This document shows, piece by piece, positions 41,882 to 50,135 of a stretch of DNA of 64,000 nt (its first letter is position 1; every line of letters begins with the position of its first letter). The notes under the pieces were generated by a model, which was not told the origin of the DNA, did no database searches, and saw nothing but the letters and a program-made list of their open reading frames with translations. Made by a program: the position numbers and the translations under genes. The DNA is from Algoriphagus sp. AK58 (GTDB lineage Bacteria; Bacteroidota; Bacteroidia; Cytophagales; Cyclobacteriaceae): positions 124,001 to 188,000 of the forward strand of contig NZ_QEIG01000018.1 of assembly GCF_014324365.1 (NCBI RefSeq), written 5' to 3'.

Positions 41882-44407
41882 TTATCCATTTCCGCGGAGG
41901 ATCTCCATCGGAGGTTGATTGATGATTCGCTTTCCATTGAGCCAGCCGAGCACAATCGTCAGCCCTGTGATCGCTAGGTAAATCACCAGACCTTCTTTCC
42001 AAGCCAAGCTGAAATTCATCTCAAAGACAAACTTGCCCAGCAGGAAGGTAGCCATAAACGAAAGCAAAATCCCCGATAGCGAGGCCAAGCTTCCCAAAAA
42101 GAAATATTCCAGCGTATTGATCACCCGAACAATTCCCGAACTGGCACCCAGAGTACGCAACAAAATACTTTCTCTCATTCGCTGGTACTTGCTGATGATC
42201 AATGAGCTGATCAGCACCAAAATCCCGGTTGCAATGGAAAAAAATGCCATAAACTGAATCACAAAGCTGATTTTACCCAGGATATCCTCCAATGTCTCCA
42301 CGATCGTTCCCAAGTTGATGATGGAAATATTCGGAAACTCCCGTACAATCTCCGACTGTACATCGGCTGCCTGACGGTCATTTTGAGTTTTGGTGATGAT
42401 CACGTGGAATTTCGGTGCCTGTTCCAGGACCCCATTTGGAAATAGGACCAGGAAATTGGTCGACACCTGATTAAACTTCACATCCCGGAAACTTCCCACA
42501 TACGTTTTGATGGGTCTACCTTGAACATTGAAGATCAATTCATCACCGATCTTGAGCTTATTCCCTTCTCCGAAGCCTTTTTCAAGTGAAACAAAAATAC
42601 TGTCACCTCGAGCCCCAAGAGGAATCAGCTCACCTGAAGTCAAGGTTTCTGATTTGATCAAGGTATCGCGATAAGTCACTCGAAACTCCCGATTGTAAAG
42701 CCATCGGCTGTAGTTTTCCTCATCTGGCAACTCTTCATTCTCCTTCTTGTCGATGCCATTGATCTCATTAAGTTGCATCGTGACGATAGGCACCTCTTGA
42801 AGAATCCGCATCTTTCTATCGGTCACTCTCCCTCGGACATTTTCCAATTGAGGCGTTTGAATATCAAACATCAGCATGTTGGGCTGATCTTCCTTGTCGG
42901 CAAATTTGGCTTCTTCAAGAAGCTGGTTTTGCAGAAAAAAGAGGGTACTGATCATGGACGTCCCCAGCCCAATAGTCGCAATCAGTGAAATCGTCTGATT
43001 ATTTGGTCGATACAAATTAGCCAAAGCTTGCCTCCATGGATAGCTTAGGGAAATCGGCAAAAACCTCCGTACTGCCCACATGATCAATTTTCCAACACCC
43101 CAAAGAGCTCCAAAAGCCACCAACACAAATCCGGTAAAGCCTATTGCCCAAGTGATCTGCTTGAGCAACAGGAAGCTAAAACCAAAAATGAAGAGTAAAA
43201 TACCTGCGATCACCGCCCATCTTGCAGGATCTTTGAGCAAGGTAGAATCTGCAGTCTCAGGTCGTAAAGTAGCCATTGGAGAAACATTTCTCACTTTCAA
43301 CAAAGGCAACAAAGCGAATAAAACTGACACAAAAAGTCCAGTAATCATTCCGAATCCAACCGACTTCCACGAAATACCCACGGTCACCTCCACTGGCAGG
43401 AAATCTGCGAAAATTGTGGGAAGGACAAATTGAAGCAGCGTACCTAAAACCGATCCTATCAAAGCTCCAAAAAGGCCCATGATGACGATTTCGACCAGGT
43501 AGATCAGCAATACATCCAATGAAGCGACCCCCAGACATCTTAAAACAGCCACAGAGGCAAGTTTCTCCTTTACAAAAACATTGACTGCAGAAGCTACACC
43601 CACACAACCCAAAAGCAAAGCAATGAAGGCTACAAGGCTTAAGAAATTGGAAAGATTTCCGAAAGAACGACCCGTGCTTCGCTTGCGGTCTTCCACCGTA
43701 TCCGCATCGACTCGATCCAGTTCCCATTGATCTTCATAGGGTTTGATCAGTTCTTCTACATCAGTTCCCGGAGCAAACTGGAAATAACGATTGTATTCCA
43801 CGCGGCTTCCATATTGGACAAGGCCGGTTTCGGCCAAATACTCCATCGGGATATAGACTGCTGGAGCCACTGAGGCGGTAATTCCTGTTTGTCCGGGCAC
43901 TTTCTGGAGTTCTCCCACGATTTGGAACATTACTGCCCCAACCTTGATGGAATCTCCTACTTGGGCATCAAACTGTGCCATTAGCGTCTTTTCGACCAAA
44001 GCTTTTTTCCCTCCACTTCGGAAGTCAGCATCTCCTTCGGCCGGGACTGTTTCGAGCTTTCCGTAAAAAGGGAAGTTTCCTTCCAAAGCCCGTACCTGTG
44101 TCAGTCGGCTGGCATCGCTTTTGGGAAAAGCGACCATGGAGGCAAAATTGACTTCTGCAGCTTGTTCTACCGCCATGGAATCCAATGCCTGATCGCCAAG
44201 AGGCTTGTTATTTTCAAGCACTAAATCAGCTCCAAGAAGCTCCTTGGCCTGATTATCTATGTCTTTGACTAAATTTTCTCCAAAGCTGCTGATGGCCACC
44301 AAAGCGGCAATGCCTACCACAATCGAGGAAACGAAGAGCAAAAGACGGGATAGATTCTTGCGAAAATCCCGCATTGCCATTTTAAAGATCCAATTCACAT
44401 CAGGCAT
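41882..44407 (-). CDS. ABC transporter permease, FtsX/YbbP type
   Basis: 841-aa membrane subunit with the duplicated FtsX plan: an N-terminal helix (~15-38), a long periplasmic domain (~40-245), three helices (~250-395), a central pair near 395-450, then a second helix and periplasmic block (~470-700) and three final helices (~710-830). It pairs with the ATPase that overlaps its start by 8 bases. In E. coli the same set (ybbA-ybbP divergent from tesA) is conserved; its substrate there is not settled, with lipids or lipoproteins likely. Ends in a terminator. Confidence 0.92.
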   Translation of the reverse strand: MPDVNWIFKMAMRDFRKNLSRLLLFVSSIVVGIAALVAISSFGENLVKDIDNQAKELLGADLVLENNKPLGDQALDSMAVEQAAEVNFASMVAFPKSDASRLTQVRALEGNFPFYGKLETVPAEGDADFRSGGKKALVEKTLMAQFDAQVGDSIKVGAVMFQIVGELQKVPGQTGITASVAPAVYIPMEYLAETGLVQYGSRVEYNRYFQFAPGTDVEELIKPYEDQWELDRVDADTVEDRKRSTGRSFGNLSNFLSLVAFIALLLGCVGVASAVNVFVKEKLASVAVLRCLGVASLDVLLIYLVEIVIMGLFGALIGSVLGTLLQFVLPTIFADFLPVEVTVGISWKSVGFGMITGLFVSVLFALLPLLKVRNVSPMATLRPETADSTLLKDPARWAVIAGILLFIFGFSFLLLKQITWAIGFTGFVLVAFGALWGVGKLIMWAVRRFLPISLSYPWRQALANLYRPNNQTISLIATIGLGTSMISTLFFLQNQLLEEAKFADKEDQPNMLMFDIQTPQLENVRGRVTDRKMRILQEVPIVTMQLNEINGIDKKENEELPDEENYSRWLYNREFRVTYRDTLIKSETLTSGELIPLGARGDSIFVSLEKGFGEGNKLKIGDELIFNVQGRPIKTYVGSFRDVKFNQVSTNFLVLFPNGVLEQAPKFHVIITKTQNDRQAADVQSEIVREFPNISIINLGTIVETLEDILGKISFVIQFMAFFSIATGILVLISSLIISKYQRMRESILLRTLGASSGIVRVINTLEYFFLGSLASLSGILLSFMATFLLGKFVFEMNFSLAWKEGLVIYLAITGLTIVLGWLNGKRIINQPPMEILRGNG

Positions 44408-45077
44408 GAGTCTCCTCCTGTATTTTTCCTCCTTTGATATGAATGATTCGCTGGGTTTTAGCGGCTAAATCCAAGTCATGGGTAACCAGCACCAAAGTAG
44501 TCCCCTTCTCCTTGTTTAAGTCAAAGATCAACTTTTCGATCATTTCGCCTGTCTCTGTATCAAGGTTTCCAGTTGGTTCATCAGCAAATAGAATTTTGGG
44601 CTCATTGGCAAAAGCACGCGCTATGGATACCCTTTGCTGCTCTCCTCCCGAAAGCTGAGTAGGATAATGCGTTGCCCGATCTTTTAACCCTACTTTTTCC
44701 AATAGTTCAAGTGCTTTCTCCTTCGCATCTTTTCTCTTCTTTAGCTCCAAGGGTACCATTACATTCTCCAATGCCGTGAGAGTCGGCAATAGCTGAAAAT
44801 TTTGAAATATAAATCCGACGTCTTTGTTGCGAACTGCAGCTCTTTGGTCTTCGTTCAGTCTTTCGAGTGCCTGACCATTGAGGACTACAGAACCTGATGA
44901 ACCAGAATCCAACCCGGCACAAAGACCAAGGAGTGTGGTTTTCCCACTTCCTGATGGTCCAACGATAGAGATGGTTTCTCCTGCCTGAATATCGAAAGAC
45001 ACATGTTCGAGTACGGTGAGCTTACGGCTTCCGCTTTGATAGGTCTTACTTAAATTTTGAATGGACAATATGCTCAT
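44400..45077 (-). CDS. ABC transporter ATP-binding protein, YbbA/LolD type
   Basis: 225-aa ATPase of the LolD/MacB group. Walker A GPSGSGKTT at about 37-45, Q-loop at FQNFQLLPTL, signature LSGGEQQRVS, Walker B ILFADEPTGNLD and the switch histidine in LVTHDLDLA. I start at the ATG at 45077 (MSILSIQNLSKTYQSG); the frame is open further but that stretch (RKRLTFLFFNTW) is not part of the family. It overlaps the permease start by 8 bases and is divergent from the TesA-like esterase gene. Confidence 0.95.
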   Translation of the reverse strand: MSILSIQNLSKTYQSGSRKLTVLEHVSFDIQAGETISIVGPSGSGKTTLLGLCAGLDSGSSGSVVLNGQALERLNEDQRAAVRNKDVGFIFQNFQLLPTLTALENVMVPLELKKRKDAKEKALELLEKVGLKDRATHYPTQLSGGEQQRVSIARAFANEPKILFADEPTGNLDTETGEMIEKLIFDLNKEKGTTLVLVTHDLDLAAKTQRIIHIKGGKIQEETHA

Positions 45078-45111
45078 GAAAAGCCAAGTGTTAAAGAATA
45101 GAAATGTCAAA

Positions 45112-45154
45112 CGCTTCCGGATCAAGTTTGTTGAAGTTGGAAGCGGATCAAGTT
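45112..45154. repeat. Direct and inverted repeats between the ABC and esterase genes
   Basis: CGGATCAAGTT occurs twice (45118-45128, 45144-45154; 26 bp apart) and CGCTTCC (45112-45118) is complementary to GGAAGCG (45139-45145). This could be an operator set shared by the two divergent units. Confidence 0.4.
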
Positions 45155-45255
45155 AGATTTGAAGTAAAGAAAAGAAATTTACCCCATCCTAGCCAAGCCC
45201 TCTCGACAGACGGGTGTATTTGCTCGACCAACGCTGAAAAAGCTATTTTAAGCTC

Positions 45256-45263
45256 TAAATTTG
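45256..45263 (+). promoter_or_regulatory. Possible -7 box of the TesA-like esterase gene
   Basis: TAAATTTG, a perfect TAnnTTTG, 62 bases before the ATG; no TTTG 20 bases upstream. Confidence 0.35.
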
Positions 45264-45325
45264 AAAACCTAATCAAAGTTTTGAACCATTTCCCCTTTAA
45301 TCCTTTAAGAAGAAAAAGTCTTTCT

Positions 45326-46009
45326 ATGAAACTGTATAAAAGTTTTAATTATCTCATCTTCTCAGTCATTGCTTTATTTCTGGTCACCTCTTGCGGAGGA
45401 AGTCAGGAGCAGAAAAAAGAAGAGGCAACTGAAAATACCTCTACCGTACAAAAGACGGAACAAAAAACCATCCTCTTCTTTGGTAACAGCCTTACCGCAG
45501 GTTATGGAATTGACCCGGAGGATGCTTTTGCAGGGCTCGTACAAGAAAGGTTGGACAGCCTAGGGAAAGATTTTAAAGTAATCAACGGAGGACTTAGCGG
45601 AGAGACCACAGCTGGAGGTTTGAGCCGTTTGGATTGGTTTTTGGAGGAGGAGCCATACATCTTTGTGCTCGAATTGGGAGGAAATGATGGTTTGCGCGGG
45701 ATACTACCCAGTGAATCAAAAAGTAATCTTCTTGCCATAATTGATAAAGTCAGAGGAAAGTATCCCAATACCAAAATCATACTGGCTGGAATGCAGATTC
45801 CCCCAAATATGGGGCAAGAATACACAGAAGAGTTTAAAGCTATCTATCCATCGGTAGCCAAAGAAAAAAATGTCACATTGATCCCTTTCCTTTTGGAAGG
45901 GGTAGCCGGAAATCCAGAACTTAATCTGCCGGATGGTATTCATCCAACCGAAGAAGGCCATAAAATAGTATTTGAGACAATTTGGCCATTTATAGAGGGC
46001 GCATTATAA
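45326..46009 (+). CDS. TesA-like GDSL esterase / lysophospholipase, lipoprotein
   Basis: 227-aa SGNH hydrolase. A lipoprotein signal (LFLVTSC, lipobox cysteine at ~22) and a low-complexity linker precede the catalytic domain. Block I reads FFGNSLTAGYG, so the D of GDSL is N, a variant common in this arylesterase group; the serine is in block I, block II glycine in NGGLSGETTAGG, block III in ELGGNDGLRG and the catalytic Asp-x-x-His in DGIHPTEEGH. It starts at 45326, divergent from the ABC ATPase, as tesA is from ybbA in E. coli. An upstream in-frame extension of 74 codons is not coding-like. Confidence 0.92.
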   Translation: MKLYKSFNYLIFSVIALFLVTSCGGSQEQKKEEATENTSTVQKTEQKTILFFGNSLTAGYGIDPEDAFAGLVQERLDSLGKDFKVINGGLSGETTAGGLSRLDWFLEEEPYIFVLELGGNDGLRGILPSESKSNLLAIIDKVRGKYPNTKIILAGMQIPPNMGQEYTEEFKAIYPSVAKEKNVTLIPFLLEGVAGNPELNLPDGIHPTEEGHKIVFETIWPFIEGAL

Positions 46010-46014
46010 CAGCG

Positions 46015-46053
46015 AAAGGGCTTTCTGATTTCAGCCTTGCAAGAAAGTCCTTT
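46015..46053 (+). terminator. Possible terminator of the esterase gene
   Basis: AAAGGGCTTTCT pairs with AGAAAGTCCTTT (one G-T pair) around a 15-base loop, 5 bp past the stop. The T-run behind it is short. Confidence 0.6.
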
Positions 46054-46166
46054 TGATTTCTTCACCAAGACAGCTTCATTTTCGTCAGTTACTTTTTTTC
46101 ATTGACTCAAGCTTCCATACGCTAATTTTTTACCCTATATTTTCAACTTCATTAAAATTTTTAAAA

Positions 46167-47909
46167 ATGAGCTTTCAAATCAAAGAAACCCCAGATAGCT
46201 ATGATGTCATCATCGTAGGATCTGGCGCAGGAGGAGGAATGGCTTCCAAGATCCTCTCCGAAGCAGGTCTTTCTGTGGCCGTCGTTGAGGCCGGTGGGGA
46301 TTTTGACCCGGCAAAAGACGAGGACAGAACCCAACTCAGACCACCTTGGGAATCCCCAAGAAGAGGTGCAGGTACACGTATCCGCCCATTTGGAGATTTT
46401 GATCAGGCCATCGGTGGATGGGATATTGATGGAGAACCCTACACCCGAAAAGACGGTACCCAGTTTGACTGGTTCCGTTCGCGAATGGTAGGTGGTAGAA
46501 CCAACCACTGGGGAAGGATTTCTCTTCGATTCGGCCCCAACGACTTCAAGCGCGCCAGCATTGATGGCATGGGACACGACTGGCCAATCGGATATGATGA
46601 TCTGAAGCCCTACTACGACAAGGTGGACAAGCTGATCGGGGTTTTTGGATCCAAGGAAGGAATCTACAACGAGCCGGATGGCTTTTTCTTACCTCCTCCC
46701 AAGCCAAGACTACACGAACTCATCATCAAAAAAGGCGCTGACAAAGCCAACATCCCGATGATTCCGGGACGTCTGTCCATGCTTACCCGACCGATCAATA
46801 ATGAGCGTGGTGTCTGCTTCTTTTGCGCACAGTGTAACCGGGCTTGCCAAGCTTATGCAGACTTCTCAGCAGGAACGTGTCTTGTACACCCGGCCATGAA
46901 AAAAGGCAAGGTGGACCTTTACACCTACTCGATGGTAAGAAAGGTGACCACCGACGATACAGGAAAAGCAACCGGTGTGTCTTTCGTCTCCAAAGTGGAT
47001 ATGAAGGAGTACAAACTTAAATCTCGGGTAGTCGTCTTAGGCGCTTCTGCCTGCGAGTCTTCTAGAATCCTGATGAATTCCAAATCCAAAGTTTATCCCA
47101 ATGGAATCGGCGCAGACTCTGGAGTACTGGGTAGATATCTCCACGACTCCACAGGAGCGGACCGGATGGGCATCATGCCTGACCTGATCGATCGAGAGCG
47201 ATACAATGAAGACGGTGTGGGAGGAATGCACATGTATACCCCATGGTGGCTTGACAATAAAAAGTTGGACTTTGCCCGAGGTTACCATATCGAATATTGG
47301 GGGGGGATGGGCCAACCATCTTACGGTGCCGGCAACGGCATGGATTCATTGAGAAAATATCTCAAAGATGAATTTGGGAACCCAAGTCCGAATGGGGGAT
47401 ACGGAGAAGGATTGAAAAAGGACATTCGAAGAATTTACGGTTCTACTTTGGGCATGTCCGGCCGTGGGGAAAGCATCCCTCAATACAGCAATTACTGTGA
47501 AATCGATCCGAACGTAGTCGACAAATACGGCATTCCGGTACTCCGATTCCATTACAAATGGACAGATCAAGAGATCAAGCAAGCCAAGCACATGCAGGAT
47601 ACGTTTGAAGAAATCCTGACCAATGCCGGTGCTATTCTTCTTGGAAATAAACCCGGACCAGAGACCATGTACGGACTCGCCGCTCCTGGTAGAATCATCC
47701 ACGAGGTGGGTACCACCCGAATGGGCAATGACCGCAAATCCTCTGTGGTAAACTCCAACTGCCAAGTGCACGATTGCAAAAACGTGTTTGTGGTGGATGC
47801 TGGGCCTTTTGTCTCTCAAGCAGACAAAAACCCAACCTGGACCATATTGGCCCTTTCTTGGAGAACCTCAGATTACATCGTTGACCAGCTAAAACAGAAA
47901 AACATCTAA
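46167..47909 (+). CDS. GMC-family oxidoreductase with cysteine cluster
   Basis: 580-aa flavoprotein dehydrogenase of the glucose-methanol-choline family. The FAD Rossmann motif is IVGSGAGGGMASKILSEAG, then GGRTNHWGRISLRF, and the C-terminal HEVGTTRMG and DAGPFVSQADKNPTWT with the catalytic-region His/Asn. The cysteine cluster CFFCAQCNRAC near residues 212-222 sits where sugar dehydrogenases such as FAD-glucose and fructose dehydrogenases carry an iron-sulfur cluster. There is no signal peptide of its own; export as a complex with the twin-arginine partner downstream is likely. I start at the ATG at 46167; an upstream open frame is not coding-like. Confidence 0.93.
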   Translation: MSFQIKETPDSYDVIIVGSGAGGGMASKILSEAGLSVAVVEAGGDFDPAKDEDRTQLRPPWESPRRGAGTRIRPFGDFDQAIGGWDIDGEPYTRKDGTQFDWFRSRMVGGRTNHWGRISLRFGPNDFKRASIDGMGHDWPIGYDDLKPYYDKVDKLIGVFGSKEGIYNEPDGFFLPPPKPRLHELIIKKGADKANIPMIPGRLSMLTRPINNERGVCFFCAQCNRACQAYADFSAGTCLVHPAMKKGKVDLYTYSMVRKVTTDDTGKATGVSFVSKVDMKEYKLKSRVVVLGASACESSRILMNSKSKVYPNGIGADSGVLGRYLHDSTGADRMGIMPDLIDRERYNEDGVGGMHMYTPWWLDNKKLDFARGYHIEYWGGMGQPSYGAGNGMDSLRKYLKDEFGNPSPNGGYGEGLKKDIRRIYGSTLGMSGRGESIPQYSNYCEIDPNVVDKYGIPVLRFHYKWTDQEIKQAKHMQDTFEEILTNAGAILLGNKPGPETMYGLAAPGRIIHEVGTTRMGNDRKSSVVNSNCQVHDCKNVFVVDAGPFVSQADKNPTWTILALSWRTSDYIVDQLKQKNI

Positions 47910-47912
47910 GCC

Positions 47913-48617
47913 ATGAACAGAAGAGAAAACCTTAAACTGCTCTTTACCGGCTCCGTGGGAGCTGGGTTGCTGTTGACCGGATGTGAACCAGAGCAGGTCG
48001 CGATACAAGGTCAGGTGATGACTGGTGGCACACCCGGAGGACGAACCGAGGAAGAAAAAGCACGGGATGCGAAGTTGCTTTCTGAGACTTTTTTCACGGA
48101 AGAGGAAAAGAAAAAACTGAGCACCTTGGTGGACATCATCATGCCGGCGGATTCCGAGTCTCCCTCGGCTACCGAGCTGAAGGTTCCGGATTTCATCGAG
48201 TTTATGATGAAAGACCAGCCTGGCATGCAGACCCCGATGAGAGGTGGATTGATGTGGTTGGATTTTGAAGCCGATGAACTTTTTGGCAAAAAATTCAATG
48301 ACCTCAGCAAGGAAGAAGTCATCCAAATCGTGGACTTGGTCGCTTGGCCGGAAAAGGCAACAGAGGCCTATTCTGGTGGGGTTCGCTGGTTTAATATGCT
48401 TCGAAATTTGACTTGTTCGGGCTATTTCTCAACCGAAGCAGGCTGGAAATATATGGGCTATATGGGCAACCAAGCCAATGTATGGGATGGAGTCCCCCAA
48501 AATGTACTTGACAAACACGGCCTCTCCAATCCTGAAAAATACCTAAGCATCTACCTCAAGCCCGAAGAACGGGGCAAGGTAGCGGAATGGGATGAAGAAG
48601 GAAATCTAATTGGATAA
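47913..48617 (+). CDS. Gluconate 2-dehydrogenase subunit 3-like protein with Tat-type signal
   Basis: 234-aa small subunit that accompanies membrane-bound sugar dehydrogenases. The N-terminus MNRRENLKLLFTGSVGAG has the twin arginines and a following hydrophobic stretch, then a lipobox-like LLLTGC, so it may be a Tat-exported lipoprotein. The domain itself (FFTEEEKKKLSTLVDIIMPADSES, VPDFIEFMM) is typical of the family. It starts 3 bases after the GMC gene, so the two are one unit; the Tat signal can carry the folded FAD protein across (hitch-hiker export). Confidence 0.92.
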   Translation: MNRRENLKLLFTGSVGAGLLLTGCEPEQVAIQGQVMTGGTPGGRTEEEKARDAKLLSETFFTEEEKKKLSTLVDIIMPADSESPSATELKVPDFIEFMMKDQPGMQTPMRGGLMWLDFEADELFGKKFNDLSKEEVIQIVDLVAWPEKATEAYSGGVRWFNMLRNLTCSGYFSTEAGWKYMGYMGNQANVWDGVPQNVLDKHGLSNPEKYLSIYLKPEERGKVAEWDEEGNLIG

Positions 48618-48637
48618 TCAACAGATACTTTTGATTC

Positions 48638-48667
48638 AAAATCCACGGTCTCGAAACCGTGGATTTT
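48638..48667 (+). terminator. Terminator after the GMC dehydrogenase operon
   Basis: AAAATCCACGGT pairs perfectly with ACCGTGGATTTT (12 bp), followed by three further T; 20 bp past the stop. Confidence 0.9.
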
Positions 48668-48706
48668 TTTATTCGTACTAACTTCGTCCCAGTTAAAACC
48701 CCATCT

Positions 48707-49780
48707 ATGAATTTTGCCTTTTCTTTGAAAAATACTTGGAAAGTACTCTTTGCCGCTTTACTTCTTATAGGAAGCGGTTGCTCCAAAAATGTCACCATGA
48801 CCCGATTGGTTCCCGCCCCAGTCACCGTGCCTAGTCATATTCAAAAAATTGTTTTGGTAGATCGAACCAAGCCTCAAAGCGAAGGCCTGGCCATTATCGA
48901 AGGAATCATCACCGGGGAGCTTCCATTTGAGGTTCGCAATGCCGTACAGGCTACCCTCTCCTCCCTGCAAATGAGTCTTAATTCTTCCCCAAGATTTCAA
49001 ATCGTGAGAGCCACCGAGCGCCTTCCGGGAGGGATATTCGGACAGATGTTTCCCAATCCGTTGGATTGGTACACCGTGGAGCAACTCGCCCAGCGCTATC
49101 AAGCTGATGCCGTGCTAGCATTGGAAAACTTCAGTTCGGACTTCGTGGTGACCGACCAGCAACGCTTGATCAAAAAAACGGTGACCGAAGGCAAAACCAC
49201 CCGTCAAATCGAGGTGCAGGGCTGGTATGTAGAGGGAGTGGCCAATGTCAGTGCGGGATTCCGCCTGTATGATCCCAAAGTGCGAAATATCGTGGATCAA
49301 CAACGCTTCGAAAAGCGAAATCTTTGGTCAGCAGAGGGAGAAACCAAAACACAGGCCTTAGCCTTACTGATTACTAAAGCCGACGCGGCAAGAGCCGTAG
49401 GAGAAATGGCCGGAGCGGGCTATGCCACCAAGATTGCTCCTATGTATGCGGAGATTAACCGTGGCTTTTTCCCCAAATCCAAAACCAATCCAGCCGTGGC
49501 TCAAGGTGCCCGACTCGCAGAAGTAGATCAATGGGATCAGGCGATCCAAACTTGGCAAGCGGCCTTGCCAGGAGCTGATGAGGAAAGCGGGGGAATGCTG
49601 ACTTACAATATTGCGGTGGGCTATGAGGTACTGGGGTCTCTGGACCTTGCCAAAGAATGGGCAGGTCGTGCCTATACGGACTTTGGACTCAAAAAAGGAA
49701 GAAACTATACCCGGACTTTGAACGGCTTGCTACAGCAGCAGGCACTTCTGGATCAGCAGATGGAAAAACAAGATTATTGA
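48707..49780 (+). CDS. DUF6340-like lipoprotein
   Basis: 357-aa lipoprotein: signal with lipobox LIGSGC, then a mature part beginning KNVTMTRLVPAPVTVP. The central ~200 residues are alpha/beta with the block YQADAVLALENFSSDFVV, and the last ~80 residues are helical with a TPR-like pair (WDQAIQTWQAALPGADEESG, TYNIAVGYEVLGSLDLA). To my knowledge this matches the DUF6340 family of Bacteroidota lipoproteins of unknown function. I start at the ATG at 48707; the preceding bases hold a terminator. Function unknown. Confidence 0.82.
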   Translation: MNFAFSLKNTWKVLFAALLLIGSGCSKNVTMTRLVPAPVTVPSHIQKIVLVDRTKPQSEGLAIIEGIITGELPFEVRNAVQATLSSLQMSLNSSPRFQIVRATERLPGGIFGQMFPNPLDWYTVEQLAQRYQADAVLALENFSSDFVVTDQQRLIKKTVTEGKTTRQIEVQGWYVEGVANVSAGFRLYDPKVRNIVDQQRFEKRNLWSAEGETKTQALALLITKADAARAVGEMAGAGYATKIAPMYAEINRGFFPKSKTNPAVAQGARLAEVDQWDQAIQTWQAALPGADEESGGMLTYNIAVGYEVLGSLDLAKEWAGRAYTDFGLKKGRNYTRTLNGLLQQQALLDQQMEKQDY

Positions 49781-50135
49781 ATTGATTATATGGATATACG
49801 GAACTTTGCAAGTAGCTTTCTTCTAGGTTTAAATGAACCTGAAAAAACCAATTCCTTGATTTCTTCGGTCTTCCGTCATCGGTCTTCCAACCCAAAATCA
49901 GGGGAATATTCGTCTACTGGCAGAATAGCACACAATCAGAATTGATTATTAGTGAATCATTTGAATATTCACTCTTGGTTTATTTTCTTAAGAAAAAATC
50001 ATGAGCTGAAAAACTCTTTACAACTAGTGCGTATTTCTATTTCTTTCATCATTTGGGGACGTGATCCTGCTAATCAAAGTTTGGGGTTGCCAAGATTGCA
50101 ATAGGAGCTTTTTGAAAATTAAAACTCATCAGAAA
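49781..50135. other. Gene-free region between two lipoprotein genes
   Basis: 355 bp without coding potential. It holds the CTTCGGTCTTCC repeat at 49862-49888; otherwise I see only AT-rich sequence and no convincing promoter pair. Confidence 0.6.
49862..49888. repeat. GGTCTTCC short repeat
   Basis: TCTTCGGTCTTCC-G-TCATCGGTCTTCC: GGTCTTCC occurs twice within 27 bp, with CTTCGG/CATCGG before each. It looks like the ATTTCGG repeats at 30099. Confidence 0.6.

Noticed and set aside
45104..45325. N-terminal extension of the TesA-like gene by 74 codons
   Set aside because: Extension has no coding character, would bury the lipoprotein signal, and holds repeats and a -7-like box.
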